Both the position numbers and the translations under genes were made by a program. Positions 34,851-45,795 of a stretch of DNA of 64,000 bases are shown here, piece after piece. The notes under the pieces were generated by a model. The model did not search any database and was not told the DNA's origin. It worked only from the letters and a program-made list of their open reading frames with translations. The first letter of the stretch is position 1. Every line of letters starts with the position of its first letter. The DNA is taken from contig OY754465.1 of the NCBI GenBank assembly GCA_963575645.1, forward strand, positions 44,480,401 to 44,544,400, in the 5' to 3' direction. Source of the stretch: Xanthostigma xanthostigma (Eukaryota > Arthropoda > Insecta > Raphidioptera > Raphidiidae).

Positions 34851-35502
34851 TACATATATATATTTTTTATATGTCAAGTTTTAAATTTTTTTTCAATTTT
34901 TAATTATTTATTTCTTTAAATTTTTTAATCTTTCTTTAATTTTTTAAAATAGATGCTTTTTCAATTGTTTTTTTTTTTTAATTTTTGCACATACCGCTAA
35001 ACTAGCGGTATGTGCTTTATTGTCGCTTTGTGCGTCAGAGCTGACTTTCGTTCATATAAGAAGTTATATCTAAGTTAATTTCACACGAAATCCATTCAAA
35101 TTGAAGCTTTTTGAAAAGAGGAGATTCTGATCTATAAAACAGAACCTGTTTTAAATCAATTAGAGTTCATAAATACTATTAAAATTATAATTGAAAATTA
35201 CAAACAGCAGTTGTCGGTTGGTCTGTACGTATATGTACGTATGAACGTATGTACGTATGTACGTCACGACTCTACAGATCGCAATTTTGGTCGGATTGCC
35301 TTGGGTTATATTTTATTCACTTTGTTTAGTATCAGACCAGAAATTCACAGTTTTTTTTTTATTATTTTTGACAGCTAATAGTTAAAATAAAAAACCTTAA
35401 AAAAAACAAAAATATACCTATTACTGTTATTGTAAAATATGTAGTGTATTACGTAGAATACCTGCTACACTGCTATACCACAATAACAACACGAGGTACT
35501 AT
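34851..35502. other. Unassigned DNA with a short simple repeat
   Basis: AT-rich; (GTAC/GTAT) simple repeat at 35226-35266 (tgtacgtatgtacgtatgta type). Also a short palindrome taccgctaaactagcggta near 34992. Confidence 0.5.
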
Positions 35503-35572
35503 ATCGGAATGGTCGAGCGGTTAAAAGCGTTGGTCCATAGCAAGGTGCCGGGTTCGATTCCCGCTGACACAA
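35503..35572 (+). pseudogene. tRNA-like sequence (Ser/Leu-like), probably a SINE head or pseudogene
   Basis: ATGGTCGAGCGGTTAAA resembles a D-arm/A box and GCCGGGTTCGATTCCCGC a T-arm/B box (about 35548-35564), followed by a T-run at 35579-35587. The acceptor stem does not pair and the long variable arm expected for Ser/Leu is missing, so it is not a functional gene. Confidence 0.6.
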
Positions 35573-35640
35573 GTAATATTTTTTTTTCTATTCCATTAAA
35601 TCTATTTTCTCAATTTTTTTCATTACCTATGATATGTACA

Positions 35641-35738
35641 GTGGAAAACTTGCGGGATGTGCACTTTTGGTTTTGCCAACTATTATCATACCTACAGTGG
35701 AAAACTTGCGGGAAGTGCACTTTTGGTTTTCCCAACTA
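35641..35738 (+). repeat. Direct duplication
   Basis: agtggaaaacttgcgggatg..gtgcacttttggtttt occurs twice, at about 35640 and 35696, about 56 bases apart. Confidence 0.6.
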
Positions 35739-35757
35739 TTTTCATATTTGGTTAAAA

Positions 35758-35798
35758 TCTAGCGACCAAACCAGCCTCGTGTGCAGCGATCTTAAGCT
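35758..35798. mobile_element. Solo end of element family C
   Basis: ctagcgaccaaaccagcctc-gtgtgcagcgatcttaag matches the right terminus of family C (compare 40502-40533). Confidence 0.55.
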
Positions 35799-35799
35799 A

Positions 35800-36389
35800 C
35801 ACTAGAGTTGTGGGTTGTGCCGTTGATCGAACAAGAGTTGAAGCTTGCGGTGTCTATTGCTGGTGGTTCGTTCGACCGGTCTCTTCGCCGTCTCGCGACA
35901 GTCGACGTCCAGCTGCCGCAGGAGGTACCAGTCCGTCGAGAGTGCGGCTCTCTTTCTTGTACTGTGTGCGCGTCCTTATTTCGATCGGACTTGAACATCC
36001 AGTGGCTCGCGTTTTTTTTTCTTTGTAACAGCCGACCTTTGCATCTCTTGCAAACGGTTTTCCTTCGAAAATTCTATAGCAGTCGTCAATTTTAAATTGT
36101 TTGTTATTTCCGAAGTGTTAGCTGAAAGAACCAAATCGTTAGTTTAGTTAACAGAGTCTGTTCTTGTTGCTGATGTGTTTTGAGTGATTTCAAAGAATAA
36201 TCGATATAATCGATCGATTATGTGACATATGCACGAGATAACCGATAAAAGCCGCACAAGACATAGGCGTTATACACGTAATATAAATACGTGGGACGTG
36301 AATTTTAACGTTGGAGTGCTGCGACGTTTATGAATGTGAGTGAGTAGTGTTTTGTAACAGTCAGTTGCCTGCGGAGTTGATTTTTAAAT
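35800..36389 (+). promoter_or_regulatory. Possible promoter/leader of an unknown gene
   Basis: 35800-36000 is clearly GC-richer than its surroundings, without copies elsewhere in the window. It is followed by a less AT-rich leader running to a candidate start codon at 36390. No TATA box is evident. The reading frames here (35808-36095 on +, 35792-35998 on -) overlap each other and carry no family motif. Confidence 0.25.
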
Positions 36390-36422
36390 ATGCCCACTGG
36401 TTGGTTGCCTTCACTTGTTTAT
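36390..36422 (+). CDS. Candidate first coding exon, protein unknown
   Basis: ATG at 36390 opens MPTGWLPSLVY and stops at a strong donor, TAT|GTAAGTTT (GT at 36423). It follows a leader of several hundred bases with no long ORF. No matching downstream exon was found, so the gene would continue across or beyond the transposon-rich right half. The evidence is the donor, the context and unique sequence only. Confidence 0.22.
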
Positions 36423-36589
36423 GTAAGTTTAATGTTTTTTATGTATCGTCAGCAGCTTGACCCGGCTTCGTCCGGCTTTGTAAACTGCCTATTAAACTCT
36501 TCAAAATCGAAATTTCAAAGATAAAAGTTATCCCCTAAAATGTGATTGAATTCGCGCAGACAGGGCTGAAAAAATGTGAGCCGTCGTAG

Positions 36590-37216
36590 GTCGCCTAGGA
36601 GATGTGAAACATAAATTTAAGCCAAACTTTAGTAACTAAATTTCGTCTAATGAAATTCTAGTAACTAAATATCGTCCTGTAACTAATTTTTACGCTGTCA
36701 TCTAGTTGTCGCCTTTATTTTGTTAAAAAAATTCTGGTAAATAAATATCACCCTGTCAACTAACGGAATTCTAGTAACTAAATATCATCCTGTAACTAAA
36801 TTTTGCGCTGTCATCTAGTTGTCGCTTTTATTTTGTTAAAGAAATTTTACATATCGCCCTGATGTAACTAAATTTTGCCCTTTCATCTAGTTGTCGCCTT
36901 TAACAAAAGCCGCACGATATAATCCAACGCATACACAAAGCATGCGTCACGTGCTGTCATCTAACGAAATACTAGTAACTAAATTTCGCCCTGTTGTCTA
37001 ACGAAATTCTAGTAACTAAATTAAACGTATCAACAAACGCCAAGTTCGGTGCACTCCAACACACACACCATCACACACATACAACAAGCACTTACACACA
37101 GCTGTCATCTAACGAGATTCTAGGAACCAAAAAACGTAACGTGACGGCAACACAACGTCGCGCCAATTGCACGTTCTTACTCCCATGAAATCGCGCAAGT
37201 AGATGTTTCACATCAA
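36590..37216 (-). repeat. Repeat family G, copy 3, expanded
   Basis: Minus-strand copy of 7258-7745 with more tandem units: taactaaat.tcg.cctg and aacgaaattctagtaactaa recur about eight times with changing length. Ends atgtttcacatcaaaa at the head side. A CA-rich tract lies at 37060-37100. Confidence 0.7.
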
Positions 37217-37479
37217 AAATCTATGAAAACACTAATTTGCTATTCATCAAAAAGTTGTCTCTCTATATATAACCTTACATAATTATATTATATTATCGTA
37301 TTATTATTATTTTTTGCGAATATTCGCATATTTTTTTATGTTCGCATTCGCAAAATTCATGCGACTAGTTTGCGAATATTTATCAGAAAAAATTACATTT
37401 TTTTCAAATGTGGAAATAAGTAATATTAAATAAAAAGATTAATTCCTTAGTATTTTTATTAGAAAAGTTTGTCACCTTC
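37217..37479. other. Unassigned AT-rich DNA
   Basis: Nothing beyond short repeats of ttgcgaatattcgcat type. Confidence 0.4.
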
Positions 37480-38048
37480 ATTTTAGGGTTCCGAACCTCA
37501 AAAGGAAAAAGAAACCCTTATAGGATCACTTCGTTGTCTGTCCGGTTGTCTGTCTGTCTGTCAAGACCGTTTTTCTCAAACACGGCATCAAGATGAAATT
37601 AATATCAAATAGTCAGGTCTGCAATCCCTTGAAGCTGTGGAAAAATCAAACTTCTAAGTGAACGCAATCAAAAGATACGGCCGTTTATGCCGGATATTTT
37701 GACATTCGTAAAGTAATTAAAACCAATAGGGTACTGAAATTTGGCAAGAAGCAATATCTTATAACACAAGTAAATGGAAATATCCGAAAACCGTAAATTT
37801 GTAGTTACATCACAAAAAAAACTATTTTTTTTATACTGACTCACTTATCAAAACCTTTAATGTTTCCCGTTAATCTAGAATCTTCTTTGGTGCGAAAGAA
37901 GGTTCCATAACACAAGTAAAGAAAAAAATCCGAAAATCATAATTTTTTTATTCTATATAGAATTATTACATGACAACCATAATTTTTATGAAATAACGGT
38001 ACGGAACCCTCAGGGCGCGAGTTCTACTCGCACTTGTCCGTCTTTTTT
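37480..38048 (+). repeat. Repeat family M, long copy
   Basis: Begins ttttagggttccgaacctca and cgttgtctgtccggttgtct, and ends ggtacggaaccctcagggcg followed by actcgcacttgtccgtcttt. The ends are inversely related (gggttccgaacc / ggaaccct). Truncated relatives at 21440-21745 (-) and 39208-39420. A widespread insect repeat type as far as I recall. Confidence 0.6.
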
Positions 38049-39207
38049 ACTAAGGTGACTTTACAATTATAAATTATCATTTATCAGCCTTCATTTTAAC
38101 AATTACGTAATGAAGTTTCAGACTTAGTATTAATGATCAATCTACTACCCAGAATCACTACAAATGTGTGCACGACCAATCAGCTGTCAAATTTTAACCT
38201 CGAAAAAATAACGTCAGATTTGAAAACTGAATATTAGCATTCGCGAATATCAGCGACAGATATTCGCATTCGCCAATATCTAAAAAATTGACATTTGTTA
38301 TACATCACTAATGTGAAGATATCGACTCTCAGTAAAGCGACGAACCTGATAAAGCAACATGACTTTCTATTGCCCTTTTGGCTCCTTTAGACTTAAACAC
38401 TAACCATCAGATCAGAATATTCTTCTGAATAAACAGAAAAAAACACACTATTAGGTCAAGAACAACACTATATTTTCTTGCAAAATACAGTTTAAATAAT
38501 TGTTATCATAAATATCGTCCGTTTGAATCGTGTCTTGTCTAAAGAATTCCATTATATTGTCTAAATATCTTTTAGATAATAAAGTTAATGGAATTTTATA
38601 ATTCATTTAATTACACGTTTTCGCGAAGGCCAAAGGACGACAATTTGTTTTATGCAAGAAATGCACATAGAACGGCTACTTTTTATTAAAATGTCAAATG
38701 CTGCAGAGAGCATTGGTGTATAAGTATAGTGCAAGTAGTGGGTGCTCATTGCCCCTGCACCCACTTGTACCCGACTCATTAATCGATTCACATTGAATAA
38801 ATGGGAAATTGACCTTCAGTCAAAAAATAAAAACATAATTCTACTAGACATGATAATATTAGATCGAGATAAAAAATAGCCGTTTTATCAAATGTATTTC
38901 TTTATTCTAACTTATAACCCGTTTCCGATCCAGTGTCGCCATTGTTTTGATTTGGAATTTTTTTTATTATTTGTTAGACGAAATATTTTTATTTCTGGGA
39001 CTAATTGAACAATATTTAATAATATATTTTGGACGTGATTAAAAAATATTTTATGAACGATGATTATTATAATATGATAACTTCTTTTTGAAAATCGTTT
39101 GTTTGAAAACGTATAAAAATTGCATGTATGAGAATGCTATGTTATTTGATTGTAGATAACTAGGAAGTTTCGGTTTTGCATATACCACTACACTACTAGA
39201 ATCATTC
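38049..39207. other. Unassigned AT-rich DNA
   Basis: Nothing recognised. Confidence 0.4.
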
Positions 39208-39420
39208 CGTTAGGGTTCCGAACCCGAAGGGTGCCCAACGGGACCATATTACTAAGCCTCCGTTGTCTGTCCGTCTGTCTGTCAGCGGACTGTATCTCAT
39301 GAACCACAATAGGTAGAGAGTTAAAATTTTCACAGAGTGTGTGCTTCTATTGCCGCTATAACAACAAATAATGAAAAACCAAATTTCTTACACAATACAT
39401 TCTATACTATACAATTATGA
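39208..39420 (+). repeat. Fragment related to family M
   Basis: gttagggttccgaacccgaa, then ccgttgtctgtccgtctgtc, actgtatctcatgaacca and gccgctataacaacaaataa. The right end is lost. Confidence 0.55.
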
Positions 39421-39497
39421 GAACTGTCCTATATAGCATGGTACGACCGCTAGGCTATCAGACATAGCCACGGTATACAGTACATTTCAGGTATAGT

Positions 39498-39975
39498 TAG
39501 GGTTACCAGATTGGCGGGACTTGGCTGGATTGTCCAGCAATTTTACACGTTGTCCAGTGTCCCGGTTTTAGGCCAAATGTCCAGCTAAAAATAAAAAACA
39601 GGCACCGCCAGAGCTAACAATTCAATTAAACTTTGAAGAAAACTGTACTAATTTTAAATCTTTTCTAAATACAGAGAAAGGTTCTAAAATGATAAAGGCG
39701 GCTAAAGGAAATACTAAATATATGTGGCAAAAAAGTGACTTGAAAGGTACCATTGACTGTTAGATTAAGCTACCTCTGTTTTTGTACCAATTTCAGCTGT
39801 TCAGCTCAATCGTTTTTCTTATAACAATAATACCTAAGTAAGTATATATTACTTAATTATATGCCGTGTTTCGGTTGATTAATGCCGATTTTCATTTTGT
39901 CCAGCCTAAAATCCTTTGGTTCAGATATTTTAGAATATTGTCCAGAAATTTTGATTTCCCAATCTGGCAACTCTA
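39498..39975. mobile_element. Non-autonomous hAT-like element, TSD GGTATAGT
   Basis: Left end TAGGGTTACCAGATTGGC; right end (complement) TAGAGTTGCCAGATTGGGA. GGTATAGT on both sides (39490-39497 and 39976-39983) is an exact 8-bp TSD. 478 bp, with interior repeats of tgtccag. Non-coding. Confidence 0.85.
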
Positions 39976-40083
39976 GGTATAGTCCATCTCAACTCATTGC
40001 GATTATACACTTAGTTGGTAATACTGACTGCCACCTATGGGAAAATTTCTCACATAAATCTATATACCTATCTAAATATTGTA

Positions 40084-40535
40084 AAGGCTGGTTTTGCCAC
40101 TAAATTCCTTACTAGATTTGGCTGCTAGGTTTCAAGCGTGCTGAGATGTTGGATTTCGTGATAGCTTTTCGCTTCACACGATGCGTGTTTTAAAGCTGGA
40201 TTTGCAGATGAGTTTGGTTTGCGCGCAGCTACAGTTCGTATCTTAACAAAAGTAAACGTTTATTGTCTCTGAACAGAACACACATTGTGACGTCATGTTT
40301 GTTTGTGGACGTTTGCCCATGTCGCCTATACGTGACAGGACACCGTTTTCTTATTGGTTTTTGCTCGAAACAAGCAGAGAAACAGGCACGAAAAATAGCC
40401 CCGGTTCTAATTTTGAAACCCGTATTGTGATCACCCACGCGAACCCGGAGTGACGTCATTTCTATCTTTGTAGCCAGCGCAAGTCCCAGCAAGGATTCAA
40501 GCGGCAAAACCAGCCTCGTGTGCAGCGACCTTAAG
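40084..40535. mobile_element. Element family C, copy 2
   Basis: Ends aaggctggttttgccactaa and ggcaaaaccagcctcgtgtg-cagcgaccttaag are inverted. The interior shares gacgtcatgtttgtttgtgg, gtttttgctcgaaacaagca and aatttt.aaacccg blocks with 60480-60900 and 24180-25330. Non-coding. Confidence 0.65.
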
Positions 40536-41154
40536 ACACTCTGTGCATTCTTGTTATTAATTGAAGTGAACTTTAACTAATTGCATTAATGGAATGTGAC
40601 TGTTTGTAGTCATTTATCTGAATATTATGAAAAACAAATTATCTGGCATTGACGTTTCGTATATCTGCGCATTAAAAAAATAACTGATCTCTTTAAATTG
40701 CTATAATAAATTTTTGTCCGCTGCAAATGACCTGTAATCTTAAATTTTTAAAGGAACAGACAAAAAATGGCATGTCAACATAAGTTTAATGCAGTTTCAT
40801 TATTAATTATTATGATTTAATTTAATTTAATTATGAACATTAATCAACATTATTACAAAAGCGTGTAACTTATGTAACTGGCATTGATATTAAATACCTA
40901 TAGGTATGATGTTTCTTATCGCGTTATGCAATCTTGAAGTAGGACAATAGTGGCGAAAATTAGTGTTTGTCGAATATTGTTGCAATGCAGTTCTTTATTT
41001 ATTTACATTAATATTACAATAACGTACATTAATTATAGTGACATTAATTACTTTTTTGTGGTAAGTTTATTATTTTATTTTATTTACTGAATTGAGTCAA
41101 AATCTATACAAGATGTTCAGAATTTGCCTGTTGCTTTACTATAATTTATATACT
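40536..41154. other. Unassigned AT-rich DNA
   Basis: Nothing recognised. Confidence 0.4.
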
Positions 41155-41245
41155 AATATATTATAAAGCTGAAGAGTTTGTTCCTTTGGTTGGTTGAACG
41201 CGCTAATCACAGAAATTACTGGTTCGAATTGAAAAAAATAATTTG
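41155..41245 (+). mobile_element. Helitron 5' fragment
   Basis: tactaatatattataaagct, gaagagtttg and gaacgcgctaatcacagaaa match the head at 33437. It passes directly into family D at about 41248. Confidence 0.5.
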
Positions 41246-41247
41246 TT

Positions 41248-41735
41248 GGAGTAAGCTGGTGAATAACGAGAGATTTACGGAAGTGTGATCGGGCGAGGCG
41301 AACGGAAGTTGAGAGGGAGATATAAGTTAGTGAAGCTAGAAAAAGGATGACAAATACTTCACTGGCCAGTGGCGCTATCGGGAGACAGAAAAAAGTTTTG
41401 TAAACCTACTTAACTTGCATTGCTAAATAATATTTCATAAAGATTTATGCTTAATATCCAACGAGAGCTAAGTAATTGCAATGTATTACTTTTGTTTTCA
41501 TTATCTTTATGTTTATATTTCTTTCTTCTTACATTAGACTGTTCATTTCCTTCTTGAACAATTTTATAAATAATTATTTTGATCAATACATTAAATATTT
41601 TACATTTAAAGCGAATAAAATTGTAAATTCATTTTAAAGTTCATATTTTTTGAATTTTCGGGTGAATAATAACAAATTATGGCAGCAAGAAGTTTTACTT
41701 CAGTCGTGTGGTCTAAAGCACACTCGTTTTTTTTG
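41248..41735 (+). repeat. Repeat family D, copy 2, uninterrupted
   Basis: gagtaagctggtgaataacg to gtgtggtctaaagcacactc, single unit. Preserves the CCAACGAG empty site of the hAT insertion at 20175-20575. Confidence 0.75.
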
Positions 41736-42131
41736 TTTTATTCGATTCGTCTCCGGGTAATTAGACCCTAACGTCGCTCGATTTTTGTTTATGTATGAGG
41801 AATAATGTGCGCTTTTCAAAATTATCAAATTTTGATAGTCGGAACAACCCTATTACGAAATTCCGCAGATGTGCGAAGGCATATTGCGATCCAACATCGT
41901 TAATTCACAGTTGGCACCCACGGCAATATCTTACTACTGTTTCTCTTCATATTGACATGACAGACGATTCGCGGTTTGAATACCTAATCAGACCACTAAT
42001 CAGTGTACCTGTTCAAACATACTAAACACTAATGAAGTGTCTGATCAATGATTGCTTTTGAATTAGTCAGTAACGGTTATTAACTAAACGGAAATATTCT
42101 TTTCGCAGAAATTTTCAAATAATAAAGAAAA
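41736..42131. other. Unassigned DNA
   Basis: Open frame 41795-42025 has no recognised family. Confidence 0.3.
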
Positions 42132-42280
42132 ATCCAAATCTTCTTGGTTTCCGGGCTTATGTGCCGTGGTCCATTGGTATTTATACCTGACGTTTCGTCT
42201 ACCGCAGTTGTAGACGAAACGTCAGGTATAAATACCAATGGACCACGGCATACAAGCCCGGAAAACAAGAAGATTTGGAT
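42132..42280. repeat. Palindrome with GAAACGTC motif
   Basis: Arms of about 70 bases, almost perfect: tccaaatcttcttg.tttccgggctt, ggtccattggtatttatacc and tgacgtttcgtcta, mirrored around a loop of about 5 bases near 42206. Resembles head-to-head Penelope-type ends carrying the 'cgaaacgtcag' motif (inference). No ORF beyond mirror frames. Confidence 0.65.
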
Positions 42281-42649
42281 CAACACCGGCCATGAACGTC
42301 TACACACAATAAAGAAAAATATCGAAAGAATCCTAACAAGAAGATTTTAGTCTTTAGGCTATGTTTGTGATACAGTGTGTATATCTAATGATGTTTTCAT
42401 CTTGGAAATATTTGACATTAAACGTTTACAACGTTATAGTTATTTGTGTCCTTGGTCTTCATTTTTTTATAATCTGTGGACAAGATTTTATGACTTACAT
42501 GTACAGTGCAGAACGCTTATAACGGACGTTTGTGGACGTCCATTAGTTACGTAAGCTAAAAAAGAGGGGGAAGGGTCCTGCAAAATGTCACTTAAAGGGT
42601 GGGGGAGTCACTGAAAATCTTACGTCAACTTCAGAGAGTATATATTATT

Positions 42650-42880
42650 CAAATCTTAGATTAACGTCTGAATAGAACTCTTCATATAAATAAAATTTTC
42701 ATTATAATTTCAAAAATAAAAAATTCAATCTTAATTCTATTAGAAAATAAGTAGATACTAATTCATTTTTTAGATTATTTCTGAAGAAGATCCAAATCCG
42801 GACCGAAACGTCATCTATTGAATTAATTATTGAATTATAATTTTATAATTTTTTGTCAATAAACAGTCTGAAAAAATTGC
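42650..42880 (+). repeat. Relative of the 12337-12592 palindrome
   Basis: Shares gattaacgtctgaatagaac, gaagatccaaatccgg.ccga and aacgtca, and ttttttgtcaata.acagtctga with that element, but in single orientation. Confidence 0.55.
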
Positions 42881-42921
42881 CAGATACCGTCTTTGTAACA
42901 CTCTAAAGTCTAAAACCTCTA

Positions 42922-43421
42922 CAGGGTGTATCACAGGAAACCGTGTATAGGGAAAAGTACCTACACAGTACAAATTAGTTAAGATCAGAGATTACTTTGC
43001 CCTCTATTCAGAGGTCGTTACCATGGTTACCATGATGTACGTATACAGTAGCAAATGCATATTGCTGTTCATTTGACAGTTTAGTAAATAAAGTAATGTT
43101 AGACAAAGTGATAGAAAGTTTTTATAACTTCAAAATGGAGGTTAATTTGAACATTTGCTTTATTTTTTTATATTAACTGTTTGTTTCGTTTAAATATTAA
43201 GTAAAAAAATATTTTCTCAATAAAAAATTGTTTCATTTAATTTTAAAGAATTTTTTAACTGAGATTTTTAATTATTCATTATTAGCTATTATTGTTATTA
43301 AATAATTGTTAGTCAGCACTACCATGGTACCCATTGTCATATGTGGCCAAAGTAATCGTTGATCCTAACTACTTTGCACAATGGAGTTTTCTCTATGTAC
43401 GGTTTTCTGTGATACACCCTG
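42922..43421. mobile_element. Tc1/mariner-type non-autonomous element, TA TSD
   Basis: TIRs CAGGGTGTATCACAGGAAAC and the complement (tttctgtgatacaccctg) end exactly at TA on both sides (42920-42921, 43422-43423). The host reads CCTC-TA-TAAGTGA without it, as in the intact motif at 44357. 500 bp, no ORF. Confidence 0.85.
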
Positions 43422-43708
43422 TATAAGTGAGAAACAGACACATCTATAAGAGAAAGACGTTTTTCATTCATGGACCTCTATAAATGAGACTACTACTTGC
43501 CTATTCCTTTATAAAAGATAGTTGAACGTTTTAATAGTTCCACTAATTTTTTGAATCCTCGACGATTGTTGAGAAAACAAATTTATGAACTAGAAAAATA
43601 TACAAAAACGTAAAAAAAGAAGCGCAGAAGAAATTAACGGATTTCGTCAAGTAAATATTAGTGTAAGATTTTTTGTTTTCTTTTTTTAGTATCTATGTCA
43701 AATTATTA

Positions 43709-44285
43709 TGTAGGGGAGGGAGGGGGAATGGCGCTCACCTCTGTAACTCTGTCAAAAAGGAACGTAGCAACACGTCACGTCGCGTGAAGCGCGAGGGGAG
43801 GGGGCCTCTAATAGACAGCGATGCAAACGGACAGTCAGCTCGCGTCATGCGACCGTGAAGAGCGTTTCTTCGTTTGCGGCCGCGCTGATCTCATTTTTAA
43901 TTAGGTGCTGAACAAGTTAAGTTGCTGGGCTCGCAATACTATAGACACAGTGTTGCAGATTTGCGTAAACTTGTTTATGAATTTGCTGAGCGCAACAATA
44001 TCAAAAACAATTTTGATCAAAGCAGCAAAACAGCCGGATTGGATTGGGTACACTTCTTTATGAGATCCTGAGCGGCATTACCCAAAGTCAGGGGCAATGC
44101 CGCTCAAACATGTTTTTTTAATAATGTTTTCTTACTACTAGTAGGTGAAAGATACACGCTTTTGTTGTTAAATTGTTGATTACTCGATAATTAAAGACTT
44201 TGTTACTCTTCTTAATTTTTACTTATAATAAATAATTTAAAAAATACACCATGTTTTCCTTAAGTGAACGCCATTCCCCCGTCCT
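43709..44285 (+). mobile_element. pogo/CENPB-type element A, copy 1
   Basis: Ends taggggagggagggggaatg-gcgctcac and (complement) taggacgggggaatggcgtt. A second copy is at 48522-50181 in inverse orientation. The interior keeps a transposase relic. TA-like flanks, exact edge uncertain by a few bases. Confidence 0.75.
43904..44071 (+). pseudogene. pogo/CENPB-like transposase N-terminal fragment
   Basis: The open frame reads EQVKLLGSQYYRHSVADLRK, then LVYEFAERNNIKNNFDQSSK and TAGLDWVHFFMRS before TGA. The pattern (D)VRxLxYEFAExNNIxxxF(...)KxAGxDWxxxFMxR is the Tc5/CENPB-type DNA-binding domain of pogo-related transposases. A tttttaattag acceptor directly precedes it (43895-43904), as if it were an exon. 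The DDE catalytic domain is absent; only about 50 codons remain. Confidence 0.75.
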
Positions 44286-44476
44286 ATACCTACGTCGAAT
44301 TATCGTCGAATATAATCCATACATGTTTATCACTACATATTTGCTCTATTTTTATAGACCTCTATAAGTGACAAAGGCCACTCCTGTACCTCTATAAGCT
44401 AGAAACTCGATTTAGTGAAAAACCTCCATAAGCTAAAAAGAGATTACGAACTCTTGCTTATCCAGGTTCGATTGTA

Positions 44477-44760
44477 TTTAATTAATTAAACAAAATATTG
44501 TATTTACTGAATATAAGCAAACCTTTAATACGATAGATTTTAACTCTAATTTAAATTATTTCAACATAGAATCTGTTCTAATATTTTAAAGCTGGATATT
44601 CGGGGTCATTGCTGTATCTCCTGTTAGATGCGTACATCGCTGTTAATTTTTTGTCCCACTTTAACTTATATAATGTTAAATTTGTTAAAAAGTGACATAA
44701 AATTAACAGCACTGTAAATTTTTACATTAACTGTACAGAATAGCACCATTAAATATATAT
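44477..44760. other. Unassigned AT-rich DNA
   Basis: Nothing recognised. Confidence 0.4.
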
Positions 44761-44909
44761 GCTACCGGCCAAACCCGATTTCAGGACAAACTAGTTTGGC
44801 CTAGGGCAAACTAGTTCTACAAACCAGTTTGGCCTAGGCCAAACTAGTTTGTCCTAGTATGAATAGTAGGCCAAACTAGTTTGTCGTGAAATCGGGTTTG
44901 GCCGGTAAC
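44761..44909. mobile_element. Short palindromic element X1 in an (AT)n tract
   Basis: Ends GCTACCGGCCAAACCCGATT and (complement) GTTACCGGCCAAACCCGATT. Preceded by aaatatatat and followed by atatatac. The 149 bp are built of alternating CTAGTTTG and CAAACTAG motifs and can fold almost completely. Confidence 0.75.
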
Positions 44910-44983
44910 ATATATACAGACAAAAGTTCTGAGAAAAACAATAAGGTTGTTGAATCTTTCCTACAAATCAAAGCGTATCTATT
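44910..44983. other. Spacer
   Basis: Short unassigned spacer between two elements. Confidence 0.3.
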
Positions 44984-44991
44984 GTCTACAT

Positions 44992-45281
44992 CAGGGGTGG
45001 CGAACATATTGGCACGCGTGCCACAGGTGGCATGCGACAGATGATTATGGGCACGGCATTGATTGAGGTGCAAAACCGAAATAATTAAGAATATGCTAAT
45101 GTCTAAAAAAATTAGGTACTATCAACAAATAACAAATACGAAAAAGTTTCATGGCGCTCAGTGTATTATCGAAATTATTCTTTTGATCTATGTTTGATTC
45201 ATTTTGACAACTAAATATTTGGCTGCCATGGTTACATTAAAAAAATGGCGCACGTTGATGTAGAAAGGTTTGCCACTCCTG
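44992..45281. mobile_element. Non-autonomous hAT element, TSD GTCTACAT
   Basis: TIRs CAGGGGTGGCGAAC and (complement) CAGGAGTGGCAAAC with exact GTCTACAT on both sides (44984-44991, 45282-45289). The subterminal ggcacgcgtgcc-acaggtggcatgcg forms a small hairpin typical for this hAT group. 290 bp, non-coding. Confidence 0.92.
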
Positions 45282-45795
45282 GTCTACATCAGTTAAACAT
45301 TTTAGAGAGATTGACTATTTCAACTAAGGAATTGTTAGAATATATTTTTCTTTCGTAAAACACTTTTGTTATATATATGTCGTAGTCATAATGCAAAATT
45401 AGGCATTTTACAAAATGTCTAGGCATTTTATAAAAAGCCGGCAAAACGCGAGCGAACAATGCAGTTTCCGTTATGACTATACCAATTCAGGCAAATTGAT
45501 AAAATGCCGGCAAAATGTGAACAGAAGAACGTGTATCTCGTTCTGACGCATTATTTTCAGGCATTTTACAATTTACCAACAGCGATGTAGTCATAACGTA
45601 AGCGGGAGAAAAAAATAATAAAATTAGGTAGATAGGTACTAGGTAAGTATTTCATAAAATGGCACAATGACACAAAAAACAATAAACTTCTTTATTATAT
45701 AAATCTAAATAAACACTTCATACCTATAAAAACTTTCAGTTAGGTACTCTTAAAGTAATGCACGAAATAAAGTAACTACCTAAATAAGTACCTAA

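Larger units (their letters stand above)
42890..44476. mobile_element. Degenerate Tigger/pogo-like host element with two insertions
   Basis: The right end cttatccaggttcgattgta mirrors the end at 62065 (tacagtcgaacctggataag). The interior has repeated CCTCTATAAG.GA motifs (42917/43424, 43482, 44349, 44389). A mariner-type element (42922-43421) split one CCTC-TA-TAAGTGA motif, and a pogo-type element occupies 43709-44285. The left boundary is not defined. Confidence 0.45.

Noticed and set aside
35226-35266. Possible regulatory array of GTAC/GTAT units
   Set aside because: A simple microsatellite is a sufficient explanation.
35792-36095. Overlapping long frames on both strands in a GC-rich block
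   Set aside because: Higher GC lowers stop frequency. No family motif and mutually overlapping frames; treated only as a possible leader region.
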